Assembly: GCF_009193325.2 (NCBI RefSeq)
Contig: NZ_CP059856.1
Span: forward strand, 1,798,001-1,862,000
DNA from: Bacteroides zhangwenhongii
GTDB lineage: Bacteria > Bacteroidota > Bacteroidia > Bacteroidales > Bacteroidaceae
Direction of reading: 5' to 3'
Length of the DNA stretch: 64,000 nucleotides
Part shown: piece after piece, positions 46,681 to 54,222 of the stretch
Layout: the number at the start of each line of letters is the position of its first letter
How positions within the stretch are numbered: the stretch's first letter is position 1
Translations under genes and position numbers: made by a program
The notes under the pieces: generated by a model
What the model was told of the DNA's origin: nothing
Databases searched by the model: none
Seen by the model: only the letters and a program-made list of their open reading frames with translations

Positions 46681-48240
46681 TTATTTTTCAATCATCCAGT
46701 CTCCTATCGTCCCCCGCTCACTATCAAAGTTTATCGCCACTTTCACGACCGGAAGTCCACACAAAGCGAAGCGTTCAGGATAATTCTTCAGGTTGATCTG
46801 TTCCATAGCTTCACCGGCAGTCTTATCAAGCTTCAATTCCATCACATAAAGCGTTGTATTCGTACGAAGCACCGCATCCACTCGACCACGAGGGGTACGG
46901 ACTTCAATATCCACATAATAATTCAGCAGACTGAATATGACGTAAAAGAGTTGCTGGTAATGCCCCTCATATTTAGTATTGTCGCAATAAGGAATGGTAG
47001 ACAAAAAAGTCTGCAAACGACGCAAGGCAGAATCCATATCACCGTTCTGAATATCATAAAAAAGATAGGCAACCATAGTGGTGGCTTCCGGGGTCTCATT
47101 GCCCACATAGTTAGGAAGAAGGCTTTCCATAAGACCCAGACGGACTTCCTTATTCGGAATATCAAGCGTATAAAGGTCCAGAATCTTATTATAATCCTTT
47201 ATGGTGATATAACCGCTCTGATATAGCAAAGGAGTGATATTCGTCATGGTCTCGGTAGGAGCATCAAAAATGGAAGCTTTCGCTTGTTTGGGGCCAATCT
47301 CAGAAGGATTTACACCAAATTTGCCCAACATCTTTATCAAGTATGTAGGAGTACCGCTACCGAACCAGTAAGAACCAAACTTACCGTCCGCAAAAGCATT
47401 CAACAGACTGAAAGGATTATAGAGGTCGGGAGACGGATAAGTAAAATGATAACCGTCATAATTCTCCTTCAACTTCAGCAAGACTTCTTCCGGTGTTATT
47501 TCCAGTTTCACAGCTAATCTCTTCACATCCTCTTTCATCTGCGTTAGCATTTCATCCTCCGTTATTCCGCAAATTGCAGCGTATGGCTCATCCATACTGA
47601 TATTCGTGATATTGTTCAATTCACTAAAGATACTCAACTGAGAGAACTTGGTGATACCAGTCAGAAACACATACTTCAGATAAGGATCACAAGCCTTCAA
47701 GGGACTATAGAAGTTACGCATGATATTACGTAATACGCCTAGATTTTCCTTTTCATGTACCACATCAAGCAAAGGAGCGTCATATTCGTCTATAAGAACA
47801 ACCACCTGTCGGCCCGTCTGCCCATAAGCGCGCTTGATCAACCCCATCAAACGTTGATTAGGATTAATCTCCTCCTGGCCTTTTCCATAAACACCTTCAT
47901 ACTCTGAAAGTTTCAGATTCAGCTCTTGCAACAATTGTTCCTTATCCACATGCTTGGCCGTACTCATATCGAAATGAAGAACCGGATACTCTATCCAATC
48001 CTTCTCCAATCTTTCCATAGCCAACCCTTGGAACAGATCCTTACGACCCGAGAAATAACTATGCAAAGTAGAAGTAAGCAAAGACTTACCAAAACGGCGA
48101 GGACGACTCAGAAACACATATTTCGCAAAATGAGTCATGTGATAAACGTATTCCGTCTTATCGATATAAAGGTAATTCTTCTCACGAATTTCAGAAAAAG
48201 TCTGTATCCCTATGGGGTATAATCTTTGCAAAGCTTCCAT
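46681..48240 (-). CDS. AAA-ATPase-like / PD-(D/E)XK nuclease-like protein, array copy 4
   Basis: Fourth gene of the array, with the same domain order and intact P-loop, Walker B and ELK nuclease motif. Its first variable block reads HVDKEQLLQELNLKLSEYEG, nearly as in copy 3, but its second half (GPKQAKASIFDAPTETMTNITPLL, LFYDIQNGDMD, NYYVDIEV) follows copies 2 and 5. Copy 4 alone has VDAVLRTNTTLY where all others have VDVVLRTKTTLY, and NNITNISM instead of NNIKNISM. The start chosen is ATG 48240 (MEALQRLYPIG), 31 bases after the stop of copy 3. Confidence 0.85.
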   Translation of the reverse strand: MEALQRLYPIGIQTFSEIREKNYLYIDKTEYVYHMTHFAKYVFLSRPRRFGKSLLTSTLHSYFSGRKDLFQGLAMERLEKDWIEYPVLHFDMSTAKHVDKEQLLQELNLKLSEYEGVYGKGQEEINPNQRLMGLIKRAYGQTGRQVVVLIDEYDAPLLDVVHEKENLGVLRNIMRNFYSPLKACDPYLKYVFLTGITKFSQLSIFSELNNITNISMDEPYAAICGITEDEMLTQMKEDVKRLAVKLEITPEEVLLKLKENYDGYHFTYPSPDLYNPFSLLNAFADGKFGSYWFGSGTPTYLIKMLGKFGVNPSEIGPKQAKASIFDAPTETMTNITPLLYQSGYITIKDYNKILDLYTLDIPNKEVRLGLMESLLPNYVGNETPEATTMVAYLFYDIQNGDMDSALRRLQTFLSTIPYCDNTKYEGHYQQLFYVIFSLLNYYVDIEVRTPRGRVDAVLRTNTTLYVMELKLDKTAGEAMEQINLKNYPERFALCGLPVVKVAINFDSERGTIGDWMIEK

Positions 48241-48271
48241 ATCAATATCTATATTTTCTTTAGAACTACTA

Positions 48272-49834
48272 TTATTTTTCAATCATCCAGTCTCCTATCG
48301 TACAACGTTCACTATCAAAGTTTATCGCCACTTTCACGACCGGAAGCCCACACAAAGCGAAGCGTTCAGGATAATTCTTCAGGTTGATCTGCTCCATAGC
48401 TTCACCGGCAGTCTTGTCAAGCTTCAACTCCATCACATAAAGTGTGGTTTTCGTACGAAGCACCACATCCACTCGACCACGAGGGGTACGGACTTCAACA
48501 TCCACAAAAGAACCCAATAAGCTGAAAATAATGTAGAACATCTGCTGATAGTGACCTTCATACCTCGTATTGTCACAATAAGGAATGGTGGACAAGAAAG
48601 TCTGCAGCCGACGCAACGCAGAATCCATATCATCATTACGGATATCACGCGAAAGATAAGCCACCATGGTATTCGTTTTCTCAGTAGGTGTAGACACATA
48701 ATAAGGCAACAGACTCCTCATCAAGCCGACCCTAACTTCTTTGTTAGGAATATCCAATGTGTACAGTCCCAACTCGCTATCATAACCCTTGATGGTGATA
48801 TAACCGCTCTGATATAACAATGGAGTAATACTGGACATCGTCTCCGTCGGTGCGTCAAAATCCTCCACAGCTGCTGTTTTTCCTCCGACTTCCGAAGGTT
48901 CAACACCAAACTTCTCCAACATCTTTATCAAGTACGTAGGAGTACCGCTACCGAACCAATAAGAACCAAACTTACCATCCGCAAAAGCATTCAACAGACT
49001 GAAAGGATTATAGATATCGGGAGACGGATAGGTAAAATGATAACCGTCATAATTCTCCTTCAACTTCAACAAGACCTCTTCAGAGGAAATATTCAATTTC
49101 GCGGCCAATCTCTCCATATCCTCTTTCATCTGCGTTAGCATTTCATCCTCCGTTATTCCGCAAATTGCAGCGTATGGCTCATCCATGCTGATATTCTTGA
49201 TATTATTCAACTCGCTAAAGATACTCAACTGAGAGAACTTGGTGATACCAGTCAGAAACACATACTTCAGATAAGGATCACAAGCCTTCAAAGGACTATA
49301 GAAGTTACGCATGATATTACGTAATACGCCTAGATTTTCCTTTTCATGTACCACATCAAGCAAAGGAGCGTCATATTCGTCTATAAGAACTACGACTTGT
49401 CGGCCCGTCTGCTCATAAGCGCGCTTGATCAACCCCATCAAACGTTGATTAGGATTAATCTCCTCCTCTCCCTTTCCATAAACACTTTCATGCTCTGAAA
49501 GTTTCAGATTCAGCTCTTGCAACAATTGTTCCTTATCCACATGCTTGGCCGTACTCATATCGAAATGAAGAACCGGATACTCTATCCACTCTTTCTCCAA
49601 CCTCTCCATAGCCAACCCTTGAAACAGATCCTTACGACCAGAGAAATAACTATGCAAAGTAGAAGTAAGCAAGGACTTACCAAAACGGCGAGGACGACTC
49701 AGAAACACATAGCTAGATGCAGAATGTGTCATCTGATAGATATACTCCGTTTTATCTATATAGAGGTAATTACCCTCACGAATCTTAGAAAAAGTCTGTA
49801 TCCCTATAGGGTATAATCTTTGCAAAGTTTCCAT
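48272..49834 (-). CDS. AAA-ATPase-like / PD-(D/E)XK nuclease-like protein, array copy 3
   Basis: Third and most divergent at the N-terminus: FSKIREGNYLYIDKTEYIYQMTHSASSYVFL replaces FSEIREKNYLYIDKTEYVYRMTHFAKYVFL, one residue longer. Its middle block (EPSEVGGKTAAVEDFDAPTETMSSITPLL, GYDSELGLYTLD, YYVSTPTEKTNTMVAY) is unique, while LSRDIRNDDMD and GSFVDVEV match copy 1. Catalytic motifs SRPRRFGKS, LIDEYDAP and MELKLDK are intact. The start chosen is ATG 49834. Confidence 0.85.
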   Translation of the reverse strand: METLQRLYPIGIQTFSKIREGNYLYIDKTEYIYQMTHSASSYVFLSRPRRFGKSLLTSTLHSYFSGRKDLFQGLAMERLEKEWIEYPVLHFDMSTAKHVDKEQLLQELNLKLSEHESVYGKGEEEINPNQRLMGLIKRAYEQTGRQVVVLIDEYDAPLLDVVHEKENLGVLRNIMRNFYSPLKACDPYLKYVFLTGITKFSQLSIFSELNNIKNISMDEPYAAICGITEDEMLTQMKEDMERLAAKLNISSEEVLLKLKENYDGYHFTYPSPDIYNPFSLLNAFADGKFGSYWFGSGTPTYLIKMLEKFGVEPSEVGGKTAAVEDFDAPTETMSSITPLLYQSGYITIKGYDSELGLYTLDIPNKEVRVGLMRSLLPYYVSTPTEKTNTMVAYLSRDIRNDDMDSALRRLQTFLSTIPYCDNTRYEGHYQQMFYIIFSLLGSFVDVEVRTPRGRVDVVLRTKTTLYVMELKLDKTAGEAMEQINLKNYPERFALCGLPVVKVAINFDSERCTIGDWMIEK

Positions 49835-49865
49835 ATCAATATCTATATTTTCTTTAGAGCCACTA

Positions 49866-51425
49866 TTATTTTTCAATCATCCAGTCTCCTATCGTACAAC
49901 GTTCACTATCAAAGTTTATCGCCACTTTCACGACCGGAAGCCCACACAAAGCGAAGCGTTCAGGATAATTCTTCAGATTGATCTGTTCCATAGCTTCACC
50001 GGCAGTCTTATCAAGTTTCAACTCCATCACATAGAGGGTGGTTTTCGTACGAAGCACCACATCCACACGACCACGGGGAGTACGGACCTCAACATCTATA
50101 TAGTAATTCAGCAGACTGAATATGACGTAAAAAAGTTGCTGGTAATGCCCCTCATATTTAGTATTGTCACAATAAGGAACGGTAGACAAAAAAGTCTGCA
50201 AACGACGCAAGGCAGAATCCATATCACCGTTCTGAATATCATAAAAAAGATAGGCAACCATAGTGGTGGCTTCCGGGGTCTCATTGCCCACATAGTTAGG
50301 AAGAAGGCTTTCCATAAGACCCAGACGAACTTCTTTGTTAGGAATATCAAGCGTATAAAGGTCCAGAATCTTATTATAATCCTTTATGGTGATATAACCG
50401 CTCTGATATAGCAAAGGAGCGATATTCGTCATGGTCTCGGTAGGAGCATCAAAAATGGAAGCTTTCGCTTGTTTGGGACCGATCTCTGAAGGATTTACAC
50501 CAAATTCGTCCAACATCTTTATCAAGTATGTAGGAGTGCCGCTACCGAACCAGTAGGAACCAAACTTACCATCCGCGAAAGCATTCAACAGACTGAACGG
50601 ATTATAGATGTCGGGAGACGGATAAGTAAAATGATAACCGTCATAATTCTCCTTCAACTTCAGCAAGACCTCTTCAGGAGAAATATTCAATTTCGCGGCC
50701 AACATCCCTATATCCTCTTTCATCTGCGTTAGCATTTCATCCTCCGTTATTCCGCAAATTGCAGCGTATGGCTCATCCATGCTGATATTCTTGATATTAT
50801 TCAATTCGCTAAAGATACTCAACTGAGAGAACTTGGTGATACCCGTCAGAAACACATACTTCAAATAAGGATCACAAGCTTTCAAAGGACTATAGAAGTT
50901 ACGCATGATATTACGTAATATACCTAGATTTTCCTTTTCATGCACCACATCAAGCAAAGGAGCATCATATTCATCTATAAGAACTACAACTTTTTTTCCT
51001 GTCTTTTCATAAGCACACTTGATAAGACGGGTTAATCGTAGATTAGCATCACCGGCAGTTGGATCGAGGCCGAAGGTACGCTCATAGTCTGAAAGCATAA
51101 AGTCAAGCAAACGTTCCAAACGCTCCTTATCCACATGCTTCGCCATACTCATATCGAAATGGAGCACCGGATACTCTATCCAATCCTTCTCCAACCTCTC
51201 CATAGCCAACCCTTGGAACAGATCCTTACGACCAGAGAAATAACTATGCAAAGTAGAAGTAAGCAAAGACTTACCAAAACGACGAGGACGACTCAGAAAC
51301 ACATATTTCGCAAAATGAGTCATGCGATAAACGTATTCCGTCTTATCGATATAAAGGTAATTCTTCTCACGAATTTCAGAAAAAGTCTGTATCCCTATAG
51401 GGTATAATCTTTGCAAAGTTTCCAT
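49866..51425 (-). CDS. AAA-ATPase-like / PD-(D/E)XK nuclease-like protein, array copy 2
   Basis: Second gene of the array. Its first variable block (HVDKERLERLLDFMLSDYERTFGLDPTAGDANLRLTRLIKCAYEKTGKK) is found in no other copy. The later block (PKQAKASIFDAPTETM, LFYDIQNGDMD, NYYIDVEV) belongs with copies 4 and 5. P-loop, Walker B and the ELK nuclease motif are intact. The start chosen is ATG 51425, 31 bases after the stop of copy 1; the TTG at 51467 would overlap that stop. Confidence 0.85.
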   Translation of the reverse strand: METLQRLYPIGIQTFSEIREKNYLYIDKTEYVYRMTHFAKYVFLSRPRRFGKSLLTSTLHSYFSGRKDLFQGLAMERLEKDWIEYPVLHFDMSMAKHVDKERLERLLDFMLSDYERTFGLDPTAGDANLRLTRLIKCAYEKTGKKVVVLIDEYDAPLLDVVHEKENLGILRNIMRNFYSPLKACDPYLKYVFLTGITKFSQLSIFSELNNIKNISMDEPYAAICGITEDEMLTQMKEDIGMLAAKLNISPEEVLLKLKENYDGYHFTYPSPDIYNPFSLLNAFADGKFGSYWFGSGTPTYLIKMLDEFGVNPSEIGPKQAKASIFDAPTETMTNIAPLLYQSGYITIKDYNKILDLYTLDIPNKEVRLGLMESLLPNYVGNETPEATTMVAYLFYDIQNGDMDSALRRLQTFLSTVPYCDNTKYEGHYQQLFYVIFSLLNYYIDVEVRTPRGRVDVVLRTKTTLYVMELKLDKTAGEAMEQINLKNYPERFALCGLPVVKVAINFDSERCTIGDWMIEK

Positions 51426-51456
51426 ATAAATATCTATATTTTCTTTAGAGCCACTA

Positions 51457-53025
51457 TTATTTTTCAATCATCCAGTCTCCTATCGTACAACGTTCACTAT
51501 CAAAGTTTATCGCCACTTTCACGACCGGAAGTCCACATAAAGCGAAGCGTTCAGGATAATTCTTCAGATTGATCTGTTCTATAGCTTCACCGGCAGTCTT
51601 ATCAAGCTTCAACTCCATCACATAGAGGGTGGTTTTCGTACGAAGCACCACATCCACACGACCGCGGGGAGTACGGACCTCAACATCCACAAAAGAACCC
51701 AATAAGCTGAAAATGATGTAGAACATCTGCTGATAGTGACCTTCATACCTCGTATTATCACAATAAGGAATGGTGGACAAGAAAGTCTGCAGCCGACGCA
51801 ACGCAGAATCCATATCATCATTACGGATATCACGGGAAAGATAAGCCACCATGGTAGTCGTTTCCCGAGTTTTGCTGGCCACGTAATTAGGTAAAAGGCT
51901 TTTCATTAGCCCCAACCGTACTTCTTTATTAGGAATATCCAACGTATACAAGTCAATGCTCTCATCATAATCCTTGATAGTGATATAACCACTCTGATAT
52001 AACAATGGAATAATATCAGTCATTGTTTCAGTAGGAGCATCAAAAGCGGAAACCTCCGCATGGTTATTACCTATCTCAGAAGGTTCAACACCGAACTTCT
52101 CCAACATCTTTATCAAGTATGTAGGAGTACCGCTACCGAACCAGTAGGAACCAAATTTACCGTCCGCGAAAGCATTCAACAGACTGAACGGATTATAGAG
52201 GTCGGGAGACGGATAAGTAAAATGATAACCGTCATAATTCTCCTTCAACTTCAGCAAGACTTCTTCAGAGGAAATATTCAGCTTCACAGCTAATCTCTCC
52301 ACATCCTCTTTCATCTGCGTTAGCATTTCATCCTCCGTTATTCCGCAAATTGCAGCGTATGGCTCATCCATGCTGATATTCTTAATATTATTCAATTCAC
52401 TAAAGATACTCAACTGAGAGAACTTAGTGATACCCGTCAAAAACACATACTTCAGATAAGGATCACAAGCCTTCAAAGGACTATAGAAGTTACGCATGAT
52501 ATTACGTAATACGCCTAGATTTTCCTTTTCATGCACCACATCAAGCAAAGGAGCGTCATATTCATCTATAAGAACAACAACTTGTCGGCCCGTCTGCTTA
52601 TAAGCACGTTCTATCAGACCTTGCAACCGCTGATTGACATAAATATCTTCCTCATTTCGACCATAGATTCTTTCATAAGTTGTCAACTTACGTTCCAACT
52701 CGCTTATTAATTCATCTTTTCCGACGTGCTTGGCCGTACTCATATCGAAATGAAGAACCGGATACTCTATCCACTCTTTCTCCAACCTTTCCATAGCCAA
52801 CCCTTGAAACAGATCCTTACGACCAGAGAAATAGCTATGCAAAGTAGAAGCAAGCAAAGACTTACCAAAACGGCGAGGACGGCTCAGAAACACATATTTC
52901 GCAAAATGGGTCATGCGATAAACGTATTCCGTCTTATCGATATAAAGGTAATTCTTCTCACGAATTTCAGAAAAAGTCTGTATCCCTATAGGATATAATC
53001 TTTGCAAAGCTTCCATATCAATCAT
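51457..53025 (-). CDS. AAA-ATPase-like / PD-(D/E)XK nuclease-like protein, array copy 1
   Basis: First gene of the five-copy array, with about 520 residues. A GTG at 53034 lies inside a -7 promoter box, so the true start must be ATG 53025 (MIDMEALQRLYPIG) or ATG 53016. The shared N-terminus LQRLYPIGIQTFSEIREKNYLYIDKTEYV is the diagnostic start of this family. The first variable block equals copy 5. The middle block (EPSEIGNNHAEVSAFDAPTETMTDIIPLL, YDESIDLYTLD, NYVASKTRETTTM) is unique, and LSRDIRNDDMD with GSFVDVEV matches copy 3. The P-loop, Walker B and nuclease motif are intact. Confidence 0.85.
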   Translation of the reverse strand: MIDMEALQRLYPIGIQTFSEIREKNYLYIDKTEYVYRMTHFAKYVFLSRPRRFGKSLLASTLHSYFSGRKDLFQGLAMERLEKEWIEYPVLHFDMSTAKHVGKDELISELERKLTTYERIYGRNEEDIYVNQRLQGLIERAYKQTGRQVVVLIDEYDAPLLDVVHEKENLGVLRNIMRNFYSPLKACDPYLKYVFLTGITKFSQLSIFSELNNIKNISMDEPYAAICGITEDEMLTQMKEDVERLAVKLNISSEEVLLKLKENYDGYHFTYPSPDLYNPFSLLNAFADGKFGSYWFGSGTPTYLIKMLEKFGVEPSEIGNNHAEVSAFDAPTETMTDIIPLLYQSGYITIKDYDESIDLYTLDIPNKEVRLGLMKSLLPNYVASKTRETTTMVAYLSRDIRNDDMDSALRRLQTFLSTIPYCDNTRYEGHYQQMFYIIFSLLGSFVDVEVRTPRGRVDVVLRTKTTLYVMELKLDKTAGEAIEQINLKNYPERFALCGLPVVKVAINFDSERCTIGDWMIEK

Positions 53026-53033
53026 ATTTTTCA

Positions 53034-53041
53034 CAAAGCTA
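53034..53041 (-). promoter_or_regulatory. -7 box in front of the five-gene array
   Basis: Minus-strand TAGCTTTG, an exact TAnnTTTG match ending 9 bases before ATG 53025. A TTTG at 53057-53060 lies 15 bases upstream, a little close for a -33 element. It would give a very short leader. Confidence 0.45.
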
Positions 53042-53056
53042 CAAAAAATATCCGTT

Positions 53057-53094
53057 CAAAAAGCAGGCAGGCAGGAAACTTTTTCCCGCCTGCC
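53057..53094 (-). terminator. Terminator between the small gene and the array
   Basis: Arms 53066-53078 and 53082-53094 (GGCAGGCAGGAAA against TTTCCCGCCTGCC, one wobble) with a three-base loop. Read minus, the stem is followed by TGCTTTTTG. It lies 22 bases after the small gene's last stop. Confidence 0.75.
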
Positions 53095-53116
53095 TTTACT
53101 TCCTTCATTATCGTTT

Positions 53117-53402
53117 CATCGTTCTCCTCTCTCCCTCTCTTTTTTCTCCCTGTACTTCAGATACAGCAACTTCTCTCTATCCCACGCCGCTTCGGCTTCC
53201 TCCATACTGAGGTGATCAAGCAAGAATATGATCACTTCCATGTAATTACTCGATTTGCGATCTACCCCTTTTTTAAATCATTATAGACGGAGTGCCCGAT
53301 TTCTAGTTCCTCATATACATCCACATTTCTCAAACCCACACGGTCCTGCAACTCTACAATGCAAGTTCCTAAAGCCGCACAACTGACTACTTCTTTTTTC
53401 AT
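53117..53402 (-). CDS. Small gene in two frames joined at an A AAA AAG heptamer
   Basis: From ATG 53402 a 46-codon frame (MKKEVVSCAALGTCIVELQDRV... YNDLKKG) ends at TAG 53262-53264. In the -1 frame the reading goes on without a break as VDRKSSNYMEVIIFLLDHLSMEEAEAAWDREKLLYLKYREKK and stops at TGA 53117-53119. The switch lies on A AAA AAG (53274-53268), in phase for a -1 slip, as in dnaX. A joined product would have about 95 residues. A one-base loss from the A tract would look the same. The gene has its own good promoter and terminator. I do not recognise the family; a small regulatory or antitoxin-like protein is possible. Confidence 0.6.
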
Positions 53403-53531
53403 TCTTTTTTAATGTTAAATATAAAACGATATAGTTAATTATTTTCACTTTCATCCCGACATGTCGGGACGAGGTTTATTTTGTATTTACTAATTTTACG
53501 CCATATTATAAAGCACATTTATATTTTTCCG

Positions 53532-53562
53532 CAAAGGTAGATATTAAAACTCATTACAACAA
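53532..53562 (-). promoter_or_regulatory. Promoter of the small two-frame gene
   Basis: Minus-strand TTG (53560-53562) and TACCTTTG (53532-53539) are 20 bases apart, a full match to the Bacteroidota promoter. The leader is about 120 bases and contains the perfect palindrome TCCCGACATGTCGGGA at 53454-53469. Confidence 0.65.
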
Positions 53563-53568
53563 TATAAT

Positions 53569-54195
53569 ATGTCAAACAATTACAGAATGTCCTATTTCAT
53601 GCCTCCCATCGCCCCTCTCAGAGACGAACAGGGACGAATAGTCACTCCCGCCACACTTCTCCCCTTCTGTGAAGTCTCCGTCGAACAGGTTTTCCAGATG
53701 ATTACCTGCAACGAAAACCTCAGGCTCCTGACCGAGCAAGTACGCAACACCCCGGACATACGGACGGCAAAAGCCACACTCCTGCCCTACGTGACTCCCT
53801 GCGGCACATTCACCCGTCGCTCCGGCAAGTGTTTCGTATCCCCCTCACGACTGATAGTGATAGACGTAGACCACCTCGACTCCTATGAAGAAGCCGCCGG
53901 AATGCGCCGTACCCTGTTTGACGATCCCTTCCTCCGCCCCGTGCTTGTCTATATCAGCCCGAGCGGACGGGGTGTGAAAGCCTTCATACCCACCGGAATG
54001 CCACATCCGACAGACGAGGTACGGAATATCACAGAAAGCACAGACAAAGCAATGCAATATGTCGAAATGGCGTACGGTCCGGAAACGGACAACTCCGCTA
54101 CGGCAACCGCCAAAGGCGTAGACGGTTCGGGAAAAGACCTGGTAAGGGCCTGTTTCCTGAGCCACGACCCGGAAGCACTGTTCAGAACTATCTAA
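53569..54195 (+). CDS. VirE N-terminal domain protein (BT4734-like)
   Basis: A 208-residue protein of the BT4734/VirE_N family found with primase-like proteins of Bacteroides mobile and capsule-linked regions. Visible blocks are FCEVSVEQVFQMITCNENL, FTRRSGKCFVSPSRLIVIDVDHL, PFLRPVLVYISPSGRGVKAFIP and KDLVRACFLSHDPEALF. The aspartates of IDVDHL and the SGRG segment resemble the catalytic core of archaeo-eukaryotic-type primases, so a primase-derived role is likely. It lies 27 bases before the DUF3987 gene and is probably co-transcribed with it. Confidence 0.85.
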   Translation: MSNNYRMSYFMPPIAPLRDEQGRIVTPATLLPFCEVSVEQVFQMITCNENLRLLTEQVRNTPDIRTAKATLLPYVTPCGTFTRRSGKCFVSPSRLIVIDVDHLDSYEEAAGMRRTLFDDPFLRPVLVYISPSGRGVKAFIPTGMPHPTDEVRNITESTDKAMQYVEMAYGPETDNSATATAKGVDGSGKDLVRACFLSHDPEALFRTI

Positions 54196-54222
54196 CATAA
54201 TTTATAATCAATCCTCAAAAAA

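Noticed and set aside
45087..53034. Insertion sequence or transposon array
   Set aside because: No transposase motif, terminal inverted repeats or target duplications; the units are full ATPase-nuclease-like genes in one orientation with shared spacers.
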